Of a stretch of 64,000 bases of DNA, positions 1 through 7,975 are shown piece by piece. This DNA comes from Ramlibacter sp. (GTDB lineage: Bacteria; Pseudomonadota; Gammaproteobacteria; Burkholderiales; Burkholderiaceae_C). Made by a program: the position numbers and the translations under genes. Location: contig JAHBZN010000001.1 of the NCBI GenBank assembly GCA_019635415.1, positions 248,001-312,000 on the forward strand, read 5' to 3'. Position 1 is the first letter of the stretch, and every line of letters begins with the position of its first letter. A model generated the notes under the pieces. It was not told where the DNA came from. It saw nothing but the letters and a program-made list of their open reading frames with translations, and did no database searches.

Positions 1-106
1 GGGCCAGGCGCGTGCGGTAGGCCGCCGCCCCGCCGGCGGCCGGGGGCGCGGATAGGGAAGGCAAGCGGGTCTGGGGCATGGCTGCCATGAGGTCGCCGCG
101 CGCGCG

Positions 107-140
107 AAAACCTTACAGGCCCGGTGCGCCGTAAGGTTTT
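107..140. promoter_or_regulatory. 10-bp perfect inverted repeat upstream of the YHS operon
   Basis: AAAACCTTAC at 107-116 is matched exactly by GTAAGGTTTT at 131-140, with a 14-base GC-rich spacer. It lies 55 bases before the first gene of the operon. The 3' arm ends in four T, so it could be a weak terminator for an upstream gene outside the window, or an operator for a dimeric regulator. The sequence does not decide between them. Confidence 0.45.
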
Positions 141-194
141 GCCGGGCCGGCCGACCACCCCACATCACCCCACCGCCTTGCCGGGAGAGTTGCC

Positions 195-656
195 ATGTAT
201 CGCCGTCACCTGTTCCAATTTGCCGCTGCCCTGAGCCTGGCCACCGGGCTGGCCGGGCCCGCCCTGGCCGGCGATGCCCCCATCTACACGGGCCTGTTCA
301 GCAGCGTGGCGGTGAGCGGGCATGATCCCGTGGCCTATTTCACCGACGGCAAGCCCGTCAAGGGCGATGCCCAGTTTGAAACCACCTACAAGGGAGCCAA
401 GTGGCGCTTCGCCTCGGCTGCCCACCGCGACCTGTTCCTGGCGGAGCCGGACAAATACGCCCCGCAATACGGCGGCTATTGCGCCTGGGCGGTGGCCGAG
501 GGCGGCACCGCCTCCGGGGACCCGCGCTACTGGAAGATCGTTGACGGCAAGCTCTACCTGAACTATGACGCTGACGTTCAGAAGAAGTGGGAGAAAGACA
601 TCCCCGGCAACATCGGCAAGGCCAACCGCAACTGGCCGTCCGTGCTGGGCAAGTGA
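195..656 (+). CDS. YHS domain-containing secreted protein
   Basis: This 153-residue protein has a Sec-type signal peptide (about residues 1-25, ending in ALA) and then a YHS domain, seen as GHDPVAYF near residues 38-45, the FASAAHRDLF segment and the GGYCAWAV segment. YHS domains are small, often metal-associated modules; the function of this secreted subgroup is not established. The ATG follows the purine-rich GGGAG motif by a few bases. It is the first of five co-directional genes with gaps of 21 bases or overlaps. The YHS plus DoxX-like pairing suggests a shared envelope or redox-related role, which is an inference. Confidence 0.85.
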   Translation: MYRRHLFQFAAALSLATGLAGPALAGDAPIYTGLFSSVAVSGHDPVAYFTDGKPVKGDAQFETTYKGAKWRFASAAHRDLFLAEPDKYAPQYGGYCAWAVAEGGTASGDPRYWKIVDGKLYLNYDADVQKKWEKDIPGNIGKANRNWPSVLGK

Positions 657-677
657 GCGCATCACCGGAGACCGACC

Positions 678-1196
678 ATGCAAGCTGCCACCCTGACCCC
701 TGCCACGCCTTCCCGTGCCCGTTCCGGCGTGCTCTGGGGGCTCACGCTGTACATCGCGTTCGTGTTCATCCAGTCGCTGTTCTTCAAATTCAGTGACTCG
801 CCTGAAACGCAATACATCTTCGGCACGCTCGACGCCTGGGGCGCCAGCCTGGGTTTTCCGGGCCTGTTTGCCCACAGTGGCATCTTCAGCCAGTACGTGG
901 TGGGCACGGCCGAGCTGGTGGCTTCGGGGCTCCTGCTGGCCGGGCTGCTGGCACGCCGGCCACTGGTGCATGCGCTGGGCGCGCTGATGGCGCTGGGGGT
1001 GATCAGTGGCGCCCTGTTCTTCCATCTGTTCACGCCTCTGGGGGTGCAGGTCCGCAATGTGGACGGCACGCTCGATGGCGGTGAGCTGTTTGCGCTGGCC
1101 TGCGGGGTCTGGGTGGCGGCTGCGGCGATCGCCTGGCTGCGCCGTGCCGATCTGCTGGGCTTCGTGGCGCGTGTGACGGGGCGCCGCACGGCATGA
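678..1196 (+). CDS. DoxX-like integral membrane protein
   Basis: The 172-residue product has about four hydrophobic helices (roughly residues 18-37, 75-97, 101-120 and 136-154), the size and topology of DoxX/MauE-like small membrane proteins. The FxxSLFFKFSDSPET segment after helix 1 resembles the conserved loop of that group. No catalytic residues are evident. It starts 21 bases after the YHS gene, and its last bases overlap the next start codon, so it is almost certainly translated from the same message. The family call rests on topology and context rather than a diagnostic motif. Confidence 0.7.
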   Translation: MQAATLTPATPSRARSGVLWGLTLYIAFVFIQSLFFKFSDSPETQYIFGTLDAWGASLGFPGLFAHSGIFSQYVVGTAELVASGLLLAGLLARRPLVHALGALMALGVISGALFFHLFTPLGVQVRNVDGTLDGGELFALACGVWVAAAAIAWLRRADLLGFVARVTGRRTA

Positions 1197-2017
1197 AGGT
1201 CGGGCGCACCGTCAGCGCGGTGGCGGTGCTGCTGGCCACGCTGGGCTGCGCGCCGCCCGGGCCGCGGCTGGCCGGCCGGGACCTCGAGCCGCTGCGCCAC
1301 AGCGTGGCGGTCGGCCCGCCGGTCAACGCCACGGTGAGCTACCTGTCCAACGGCCCCGCCACGGGGGTGCGCCTGATCTTTGTGCATGGCACGCCGGGTT
1401 CGGCCGAGGGCTGGACCGACTATCTGCTGGAGCCGCCGCCCGGTGTGGAAGTGGTGGCACTGGACCGCCCCGGCTTCGGGCACAGCGGCCCTGAAGGCGC
1501 CCTGCCCAGCCTGGCGGCCCAGGCCGCGGCCGTGACCGCGCTGCTGCCGGGCGAGGGGCGCCCGGCCGTGCTGGTGGGCCACTCGCTGGGTGGGCCGATC
1601 GCGGCCTGGGTTGCGGCGCAGCATCCCCAGCGCGTGCGCAGTCTGGTGCTGCTGGCCGCGTCGCTGGACCCGGCGCTGGAAGTGATCCATCCCATGCAGT
1701 ACGTGGGCCGGTGGTGGCCTGTGCGCGGCATGCTGCCGCGTGCCATCCGCAATGCCAACGAGGAACTCATGGGGCTCAAGCCCGAGCTGCAGGCGCTGCA
1801 GGCCCTGCTGCCCCGCGTGGTGGCGCCGACCCTCATCGTGCATGGCACGGCCGATCCGCTGGTGCCGGTGGCCAATGTGCCCTTCATGGAGGCGCATCTG
1901 ACCGGGCCGCGCTGCCGCGAGACCCGGCTGCTGGACGGGGTCAACCACTTTCTGCCCTGGAACTCCGAGCCCGTGGTGCGCGAGGCGCTGCAATGGGCGC
2001 TGGCGCCGCCATGCTGA
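1193..2017 (+). CDS. alpha/beta hydrolase, probably exported
   Basis: This 274-residue alpha/beta hydrolase-fold protein has the nucleophile elbow GHSLGG (near residue 126), an oxyanion-loop HGTPGS motif near residue 65, an acid residue in HGTADPLVP and a catalytic histidine in GVNHFLPW near the C-terminus. The N-terminal 20 residues are hydrophobic and end at a cysteine (ATLGC), so it could be a lipoprotein, though the lipobox is imperfect. The substrate is unknown. The start overlaps the preceding stop by four bases (ATGA), indicating translational coupling. Confidence 0.85.
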   Translation: MKVGRTVSAVAVLLATLGCAPPGPRLAGRDLEPLRHSVAVGPPVNATVSYLSNGPATGVRLIFVHGTPGSAEGWTDYLLEPPPGVEVVALDRPGFGHSGPEGALPSLAAQAAAVTALLPGEGRPAVLVGHSLGGPIAAWVAAQHPQRVRSLVLLAASLDPALEVIHPMQYVGRWWPVRGMLPRAIRNANEELMGLKPELQALQALLPRVVAPTLIVHGTADPLVPVANVPFMEAHLTGPRCRETRLLDGVNHFLPWNSEPVVREALQWALAPPC

Positions 2018-2625
2018 TGTCCTGGGGTGAGCTGATGCAGACGCTCGATGCCTTGCTGCTGGGCGATTCACCGGCCTGGGTGCTGTGCCTGGCACTGGCG
2101 CTGACCACGCTGCTGCTCGAGGACGTGGCCATTGCGGCCGGCGTGGCGCTCGCGGTCAAGGGCGCGTTGTCCTGGGAACTGTCCTTCGTGGCCGTCGCGG
2201 GCGGCATTGCCGCGGGCGACGCCGGCCTCTACGCGCTGGGGCTCGGTGCCCGGCGCGTGCCCTGGCTGCACCGGCGCTACATCGCCCGTCCGCATCGCCG
2301 CAGCCAGTGGGTCCAGCGCCAGTTGCGCGACAGCCTGCCCACGGCCGTGCTGCTGGCCCGTGTCATTCCCGGGCTGCGGCTGCTCACCTACACCGCCTGC
2401 GGCTTCGTGCGCGTGCCGCTGGCGCCGTTCTGCGCCTGGGTGGTGGTGGCCGTGGCGCTGTGGACGGCCGGCCTGTACTGGTTCAGCGCGCGTGTGGGCC
2501 ACCTGCTGGCTGAGGCCTGGGGGCTGCCGCCAGGGGTGGCCGTGGCGCTGCCCATCCTGCTGCTGGCCGCCAGCGTGCCGCTCGCGCGGGCCCTTCATCA
2601 ACATTTCCAGAACCCGACTCCATGA
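2011..2625 (+). CDS. DedA family (VTT domain) membrane protein
   Basis: The 204-residue protein has multiple hydrophobic segments and the DedA hallmarks: an early acidic LLLEDVAI helix, a G-rich AVAGGIAAGDAGLYALG segment and the basic/proline motif ARVIPGLRLLTYTACGF. DedA proteins are inner-membrane scramblases or transporters of lipid carriers and phospholipids. The chosen ATG overlaps the hydrolase stop by seven bases; an ATG 24 bases downstream is an alternative. The next gene overlaps its stop by four bases. Confidence 0.85.
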   Translation: MLMSWGELMQTLDALLLGDSPAWVLCLALALTTLLLEDVAIAAGVALAVKGALSWELSFVAVAGGIAAGDAGLYALGLGARRVPWLHRRYIARPHRRSQWVQRQLRDSLPTAVLLARVIPGLRLLTYTACGFVRVPLAPFCAWVVVAVALWTAGLYWFSARVGHLLAEAWGLPPGVAVALPILLLAASVPLARALHQHFQNPTP

Positions 2626-3767
2626 CCCCTGCCGCTGTTTCATCCCGCCCGCAGGCCTGGCCCCGGCCGCACGAGGGCATGCCGCCCTTCGACAACAGCG
2701 GCGCGCCGCTGAGCTTCTTCGAGTTCTGGCCGATGTGGGCCTTCTACCCGCCCGTGGCGCTGTACGCCGGCTGGCTCATGCTGCGCCACCGCGGCATCCT
2801 GCTGCCCACGGTGGCCAACCCGTCGTTTCCCGGCGGCGGCTTCTATGGCGAGTCCAAGGCCGAAATCCTGGAACTCGTGGTGCGCCATGCGGCGCCGTGG
2901 GTGGCCCCGTTCATCGCGGTGGACCGCGCGGCCGGCGCAACCGCGGATTCGGCCCAGGCCGAAACCCGCGCTGCGCTGGTCCAGCTCGCCGAGGCCGGCC
3001 TGGCGCTGCCGGTGGTGGCCAAGCCGGACCTGGGCTGCCGCGGCGCGGGCGTGAAGCTCGTGCGCGATGCCGCGCAGCTGGAGAGCTACATCCTGGGTTT
3101 CCCGGCGGGCGCGCGCTTCCTGCTTCAGCGCTACGTGCCGTACGAAGGCGAGGCCGGCATCTTCTACTGCCGTCACCCTCGCGAGCCCAAGGGGCGCATC
3201 CTGTCGATCACGCTCAAGTACTTTCCGTACGTGTACGGCGACGGCAAGCGCACGCTGCGCGAGCTGATCCTGGCCGATGCCCGGGCGGGCCAGGTGCCGC
3301 ACCTGTACCTTCAGCGCAATGCCTACCGGCTCGACGACGTGCCGGCCTTCGGCGAGCCGGTGAGGCTGGCGTTTGCCGGCAGCCACAGCCGGGGCGCGAT
3401 CTTTCGCAATGGCACGCACCTGGTGACGCCCGCCATGCAGGCGCGGTTCGAACAGATCGCGCAGAGCCTGCCGGAGTTCTATTTCGGGCGCTTCGACATC
3501 CGCTTCGAGGATTTCACGCGGGTGCAGGCGGGTGAGGACTTCACCATCGTCGAGGCGAATGGCGCGGGCGCTGAAAGCACCCACGTGTGGGACCGGCGCA
3601 CGCCCCTGCTGCGCGCCTGGAAGGACCTCATGCTGCAGTACCGCCTGCTGTTCGAGATTGGCGCGGCCAACCGGGCGCGTGGCTTCAGGCCGCTCACGCT
3701 GGCCGAGTTCCGCCGCTGGTACCGGCGCGAAAAGGCCTTGACACCGCGGTACCCGCCAACCGACTGA
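2622..3767 (+). CDS. ATP-grasp domain protein, possible carboxylate-amine ligase
   Basis: The 381-residue protein carries ATP-grasp features: the nucleotide-binding segment VVAKPDLGCRGAGVKLV near residues 128-144, the LLQRYVPYEGEAGIFY strand near 170, and a metal-binding acidic/Asn pair in FTIVEANGAGAES near residue 308. ATP-grasp enzymes make amide bonds through acyl-phosphates; the substrate here is unknown. A hydrophobic segment near residues 38-58 could anchor it to the membrane. It is the last gene of the operon, overlapping the DedA gene by four bases, and ends 12 bases before a convergent gene. Confidence 0.8.
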   Translation: MTPAAVSSRPQAWPRPHEGMPPFDNSGAPLSFFEFWPMWAFYPPVALYAGWLMLRHRGILLPTVANPSFPGGGFYGESKAEILELVVRHAAPWVAPFIAVDRAAGATADSAQAETRAALVQLAEAGLALPVVAKPDLGCRGAGVKLVRDAAQLESYILGFPAGARFLLQRYVPYEGEAGIFYCRHPREPKGRILSITLKYFPYVYGDGKRTLRELILADARAGQVPHLYLQRNAYRLDDVPAFGEPVRLAFAGSHSRGAIFRNGTHLVTPAMQARFEQIAQSLPEFYFGRFDIRFEDFTRVQAGEDFTIVEANGAGAESTHVWDRRTPLLRAWKDLMLQYRLLFEIGAANRARGFRPLTLAEFRRWYRREKALTPRYPPTD

Positions 3768-3779
3768 GCCCCGCCGGCT

Positions 3780-4391
3780 TCAGTCGGGCCGGAACGCGCG
3801 CCAACCCCAGCCGATGCGCATGGCCGTGGTCACCGCGCACAAGCCGGCAAACGTGTAGGCCAGGGGTCCGAAATGCTGGGGCCAGAGTCCCATGGCGGTG
3901 AAGAAGGCCAGGGTCTCGGTGGCCTCGGTCAGGCCCCCCAGGAAGTAGAACGACTTGTCGGGCCAGGCCGTGCTGGTCATGCCGCGCTTGGCGGCCATCA
4001 CGGCAAACGCCAGGAAGCTCGTGCCCGTGCCCAGGAAGGCGGCCAGCAGCACGGCGGCGGGCAGGGCGTTGTGCACGGGGTCGGCCAGCGCATGCGCGAG
4101 TGGAATGCTGGCGTAGAACAGGAAATCCAGCGCGATGTCCAGAAACCCGCCCTGGTCGGTGGGTTGGGTCCGGCGCGCCACCGCGCCATCCAGCGCATCA
4201 CACAATCGTGAGAGAAAAATGGCTGCAGTCCCCGCCATATGGGCACCTGTAGCTATCAAAACTGCAGCAACAAGGCCCATCACGAAACCAGCCACGGTCA
4301 ACTGGTTGGCGGTGACGCGGTGGTGCGCCAGCCGGTTCGCGAGCGCGTCCACGGCGGGCTGGATCAGGGCGGCGGCGTGGCGGTCCAGCAT
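3780..4391 (-). CDS. ynjF: CDP-alcohol phosphatidyltransferase family protein (YnjF-like)
   Basis: The 203-residue membrane protein has the complete CDP-alcohol phosphatidyltransferase signature near residues 65-90 (DALDGAVAR, then G and two spaced Asp residues in GGFLDIALD), which binds the metal and CDP moiety. It should transfer a phosphatidyl group to an unidentified alcohol. It lies four bases from the ATPase gene, matching the E. coli ynjBCD-ynjF order without the sulfurtransferase ynjE. The start MLDRHAAAL was chosen because it fits the family length. A membrane helix (VAAVLIATGAHMAGTAA) is encoded by a copy of the 50-bp repeat at 4221-4270. Confidence 0.82.
   Translation of the reverse strand: MLDRHAAALIQPAVDALANRLAHHRVTANQLTVAGFVMGLVAAVLIATGAHMAGTAAIFLSRLCDALDGAVARRTQPTDQGGFLDIALDFLFYASIPLAHALADPVHNALPAAVLLAAFLGTGTSFLAFAVMAAKRGMTSTAWPDKSFYFLGGLTEATETLAFFTAMGLWPQHFGPLAYTFAGLCAVTTAMRIGWGWRAFRPD
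4221..4270 (-). repeat. 50-bp repeat copy 1, inside ynjF
   Basis: Read on the minus strand, it starts TTGCTGCAGTTTTGATAGC and ends GGCGGGGACTGCAGCC. It matches the copy at 23962-24011 at 36 of 50 positions without gaps. It is in sense orientation and encodes a membrane helix; the GCT at repeat positions 3-5 is a whole codon, as in four other coding copies. Confidence 0.7.
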
Positions 4392-4395
4392 GGCG

Positions 4396-5016
4396 TCACA
4401 GGCGCGTGAGGCGGTCGGGGTCGGCCACGTCGGCCGCATCGTGCGTGACCAGCAGCGCCGGAATGCCACGCGTGCGCACGGTCGCGAACACGAACTCGCG
4501 CATGCGCGCGCGCAGGCCGGTGTCCAGGCGCGAGAACGGCTCGTCCAGCAACAGCGCCTGAGGCTGCGCCAGCAGGGCCCGCATCAGTGACACACGGGCG
4601 CGCTGTCCGCCCGACAGCGTGGCCGGGTCGGCGTCGGCCAGGTCCGGCAGCTCCAGGTCGGCCAGGGCCTGATGAACGGCCGCCTCGCGCTGCGCGCGCG
4701 GCCCCGCGGGCACCGCGAACAGCAGGTTCTCGCGCACCGTCATGTGGGCGAACAGCAGGTCGTCCTGGAACAGGATGCCCACGCGGCGCTGCTCGGTCGG
4801 CAGCGCCTGCAGCGCGCGCCCCTGCAGCGTGACCTGGCCCTCGAACGTGAAGGCCGGCGCCAGCGTGCCGCACACCGCGGCCAGCAGGCTGGACTTGCCC
4901 GAGCCGCTGGCGCCCATCAGCGTATGGACTACGCCCGGCGGAATTTCCAGCCGCAGCGCCTGCACCAGCGGGCGGGGGCCCAGGGCCAGGGTCTTCACGT
5001 CGATCTGCAGCGTCAT
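4396..5016 (-). CDS. ynjD: ABC transporter ATP-binding protein (YnjD-like)
   Basis: This 206-residue ABC ATPase has Walker A GASGSGKSS (near 36-44), a Q-loop FQDD, signature LSGGQRARV, Walker B ALLLDEPF and H-loop VTHD. It is short, without the C-terminal regulatory domain of many importers, as in ThiQ/YnjD proteins. It couples ATP hydrolysis to the adjacent fused permease, whose stop it overlaps by four bases. The transported solute is not known. Confidence 0.88.
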   Translation of the reverse strand: MTLQIDVKTLALGPRPLVQALRLEIPPGVVHTLMGASGSGKSSLLAAVCGTLAPAFTFEGQVTLQGRALQALPTEQRRVGILFQDDLLFAHMTVRENLLFAVPAGPRAQREAAVHQALADLELPDLADADPATLSGGQRARVSLMRALLAQPQALLLDEPFSRLDTGLRARMREFVFATVRTRGIPALLVTHDAADVADPDRLTRL

Positions 5017-6665
5017 GGGCCGATCTTCGCAAAACGGCGCGGCCGGCCGGCCCAGGCGGCCAGCGCGAACGCCAGCGCGGGCAGCAGCCACTGCAGCCAG
5101 GCGTAGGCCGCGGTCAGCGAGCGTTGCCCCCCTTGCGCCAGCGTCACGGCCTCGGTGGTGACGGTGTTGAAACGGCCAGCGCCCACGAACAGCGTGGGCA
5201 GGTACTGCGCCACGCTCACCGCAAACCCCACGGCCAGGGCCGCAAGCAGCGGCGCCTTGAGCAGCGGCCACTTGATGCGCCAGAGAAAGCCCGCCTGCCC
5301 ATGGCCCAGCGAGGCGGCCACCTGCCGGTAGCGTGCATCGAAGCCCAGGTAGCCCGGACTCAGCGCAATCAGCACATAGGGCAGGGCCGCCAGGCTGTGG
5401 GCCAGCCACAGGCCGGGCCAGCGGGCGTCGATGTCCCAGGCCAGCACCAGTCGGTGCAGGCCCACCACCCAGAGGACCGAGGGCAGCAGCAGCGGCAGGT
5501 AGACCAGGCGGCGCAGCCGCGCGTCCCAGGCCGCCGGTGCGCATTCGAGCCAGGCCACGGCCCAGGCCAGCGCGGCCAGGCTGCTGGCCAGGCCGAGTAC
5601 CAGGGTGGTGTGCAGGGTGGCTGCGCTCTGGCCCACCGACTGCCAGGCCCGCAGGCTCAGCGCCTCGGGCCACAGCGACGGAAAGGGCCATACCCCGGCC
5701 ACGCTGCCCACGGCCAGCGTGGCCAGCACTGCGGCATAACCGGCGGCCAGCGCACTCAGCGGAGGCCACGGGGGGCGGCGCACCGGCGCTGGCCGGCCCC
5801 GCTGCCCGGAGGTCCAGCGGGTCCGCCGGTGCAGCGGGTGGCGCAGCACCCAGAGCCCGGCGGCCAGCAGGCCCACGCAGGCGGCCAGCAGCCAGGCCGC
5901 TGCGGCGCCCTGGGCATTCAGCCGCGCATCGGCGTCCAGCAACCACTGCCAGGCCAGCACGGCGAGTGTGGGGGGCGAGGTCGGGCCGATCACCAGGGCC
6001 ATGTCGACCACAGTGAGGCTGTAGGCCAGCACCGCCACCAGCGGCCCCCATAGGCGGGGCCACAGCTGGGGCCACAGCACGCGCCACCAGGCCGTGGCCG
6101 GTGCGTACCCCATGCTGCGGGCCTGCGCCAGCTCCTGCGGCCACCGCACCGCGACGTCAGGGCGCTGAAGTTGCGTGGCGGCGGCCCACAGCAGGAAGGG
6201 CACCTCCTTGGCCACCAGCACCGCGATCAGGCCCAGGCCCCAGGGATCCTGCGTGGTGGGCCAGGGCGGCGGGGCCTGCAGGCCGGTGGCCCAGGGCGAG
6301 AGCGCGCGCAGCAGCCAGCCGCTGGGCGCCACCAGAAATGCCAGGCCAATCGCAAACGCCGCATGGGGCACCGCCAGCATGGGCGGCAGCAGCCTGATGC
6401 TGCCCTGCCAGAACGGCCCGGGGAAACTGCGCGACAGCAGCCCCGCGGCCAGCGCCACGGACAGGCCAGTCGCCGCCAGGCCGGTCCACAGGGTCATGGC
6501 GAGCGCGCGGGCCCACTGCGGGTCGGCGGCCAGTGCCTGCCAGGCTGCCGGGTCCAGGCCGGCGCGCAGCACGTTCACGGCAATCCACAGCAACGGCAGG
6601 GCCACCAGTGCCGCCAGGGCCAGCGCGATCATCAGGGGGGCGGGGGGACCCGCGCGCGCGGCCAT
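5013..6665 (-). CDS. ynjC: ABC transporter permease, fused two-domain (YnjC-like)
   Basis: The 550-residue polytopic protein is two tandem binding-protein-dependent permease domains (about residues 10-270 and 300-540), each with several helices and an EAA-like loop (ARSMGYAPATAWWRVLWPQL near 190; AASLGHGQAGFLWRIKWPLL near 470). This is the FbpB/ThiP/YnjC layout, so one polypeptide forms the whole channel. It sits between the solute-binding protein and the ATPase genes in one operon. Confidence 0.87.
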   Translation of the reverse strand: MAARAGPPAPLMIALALAALVALPLLWIAVNVLRAGLDPAAWQALAADPQWARALAMTLWTGLAATGLSVALAAGLLSRSFPGPFWQGSIRLLPPMLAVPHAAFAIGLAFLVAPSGWLLRALSPWATGLQAPPPWPTTQDPWGLGLIAVLVAKEVPFLLWAAATQLQRPDVAVRWPQELAQARSMGYAPATAWWRVLWPQLWPRLWGPLVAVLAYSLTVVDMALVIGPTSPPTLAVLAWQWLLDADARLNAQGAAAAWLLAACVGLLAAGLWVLRHPLHRRTRWTSGQRGRPAPVRRPPWPPLSALAAGYAAVLATLAVGSVAGVWPFPSLWPEALSLRAWQSVGQSAATLHTTLVLGLASSLAALAWAVAWLECAPAAWDARLRRLVYLPLLLPSVLWVVGLHRLVLAWDIDARWPGLWLAHSLAALPYVLIALSPGYLGFDARYRQVAASLGHGQAGFLWRIKWPLLKAPLLAALAVGFAVSVAQYLPTLFVGAGRFNTVTTEAVTLAQGGQRSLTAAYAWLQWLLPALAFALAAWAGRPRRFAKIGP

Positions 6666-6701
6666 GCGCTCAGGCGGCGAGGGCGGCAGCCCGCATGGGC
6701 C

Positions 6702-7934
6702 CTACTGCCCGTAGCGCCGAATCCACTCGCGTTCGAGCGGATCGACCCAACTGCCGTGCGGCTCCAGGATCACGGGCACGGTCTGCGCGAGCTGGCCGGG
6801 CAGCGGCTGGCTGCCGAAACGGGCGCGCTCGACGGCCGGCAGGCGGTCGACGGCCAGCACGCTCGGGTCGCCCCAGACCGCGATGTCCGCCTTGCGGGCC
6901 TGGGCCTCGGGTGACAGCATGAAGTTGATCATCACCTGCGCGCCTTCGCGGGCATTGGCATTGAAGGGGATAGCCAGGAAATGGGTGTTGCCGATGGCGC
7001 CGCCCGCCATCTGCCAGCTGTAGACGGTGTCGGCCTGGCGTTTGGCCACGATCTCGTTGGCCGCCTCGTTGGGGTTGAAGGTCAGGGCCACCAGCAGCTC
7101 GCCGTCGGCCATCATCTGGCGGATGGCGGCGGGCGAGGCCGGGAACTGTTTGCCCGCGCGCCACAGCTGCGGATGCAGCGCGTCGAGGTAGGTCCACAGC
7201 GGCGCGGCTGCTTGCGCCAGTGCCGCCGGCGTGACGGGCTGGTACAGGGCGCTGCGGTCGCTGTTGAGCTCCACCAGCGCCTGCTTGAGGAACGTGGTGC
7301 CGAGGAAAGCGGGAGGCCGCGGGTAGGTCACCCGGCCAGGGTGGGCCTTGGCGAAGGCCAGCAGCTCGTTCATGCTGCGCGGCGGCGTGGGCACGCGCTG
7401 GCGGTCGGCATAGAACGTGAACTGGGCCATGCCCCACGGCGCTTCCAGGCCCTGCACCGGTTCGGAGAAGTCCACACGCGTGGTGGGCTTGCCCGCCACG
7501 TCCACGTACTGGAAATTGGGCAGGCTCTCGGCGAACGGACCGAACAGCAGGCCCTCGCGTTTCATGGTGAGGAAGTTCTCGCCGTTGATCCAGATGGCAT
7601 CCACCGTGCCGCCGCTGAGCTTGCCGGCGGCTTTCTCGCTGCGCACCCGCTTCACGGCTTCGGCGGTGTCGGTGAGCTTGACCTGTTCGACCTGCACGCC
7701 ATGGCGGCGGCTCACTTCGGCCGCGACCCACTGCAGGTAGGCGTTGGTGCGGTCGCTGCCACCCCACGCGTTGAGAAATACCTTCTGGCCGCGCGCGCGC
7801 GTCTCGATGAGGCTCCAGGCCGCGGGGGCCTGGGCCCACAGGGCGGGGCTGGCGCCAGCCGCCAGCAGCGTGAGCGCCTGGCGGCGCGAGAGGGAAGGGC
7901 GCAGGGTCATGGGCGGGGGCTTTACGGAAGTCAT
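6702..7934 (-). CDS. ynjB: ABC transporter substrate-binding protein (YnjB-like)
   Basis: The 410-residue periplasmic binding protein begins with an N-terminal export signal containing SRRQALTLLAAG, a possible twin-arginine signal, ending near AWAQ. The mature part has the YnjB-like segments VFLNAWGGSDRTNAYLQW and VDAIWINGENFLTMK. It should deliver ligand to the YnjC/YnjD transporter downstream. Two candidate starts eight codons apart (7934, 7910) lack a clear ribosome-binding site. No hydrolase or other ligand-specific gene is nearby, so the ligand is unassigned. Confidence 0.85.
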   Translation of the reverse strand: MTSVKPPPMTLRPSLSRRQALTLLAAGASPALWAQAPAAWSLIETRARGQKVFLNAWGGSDRTNAYLQWVAAEVSRRHGVQVEQVKLTDTAEAVKRVRSEKAAGKLSGGTVDAIWINGENFLTMKREGLLFGPFAESLPNFQYVDVAGKPTTRVDFSEPVQGLEAPWGMAQFTFYADRQRVPTPPRSMNELLAFAKAHPGRVTYPRPPAFLGTTFLKQALVELNSDRSALYQPVTPAALAQAAAPLWTYLDALHPQLWRAGKQFPASPAAIRQMMADGELLVALTFNPNEAANEIVAKRQADTVYSWQMAGGAIGNTHFLAIPFNANAREGAQVMINFMLSPEAQARKADIAVWGDPSVLAVDRLPAVERARFGSQPLPGQLAQTVPVILEPHGSWVDPLEREWIRRYGQ

Positions 7935-7975
7935 GCTATGGGTCGGTGCTGGCCTCGCGTTCTTACGCTGCGGGT

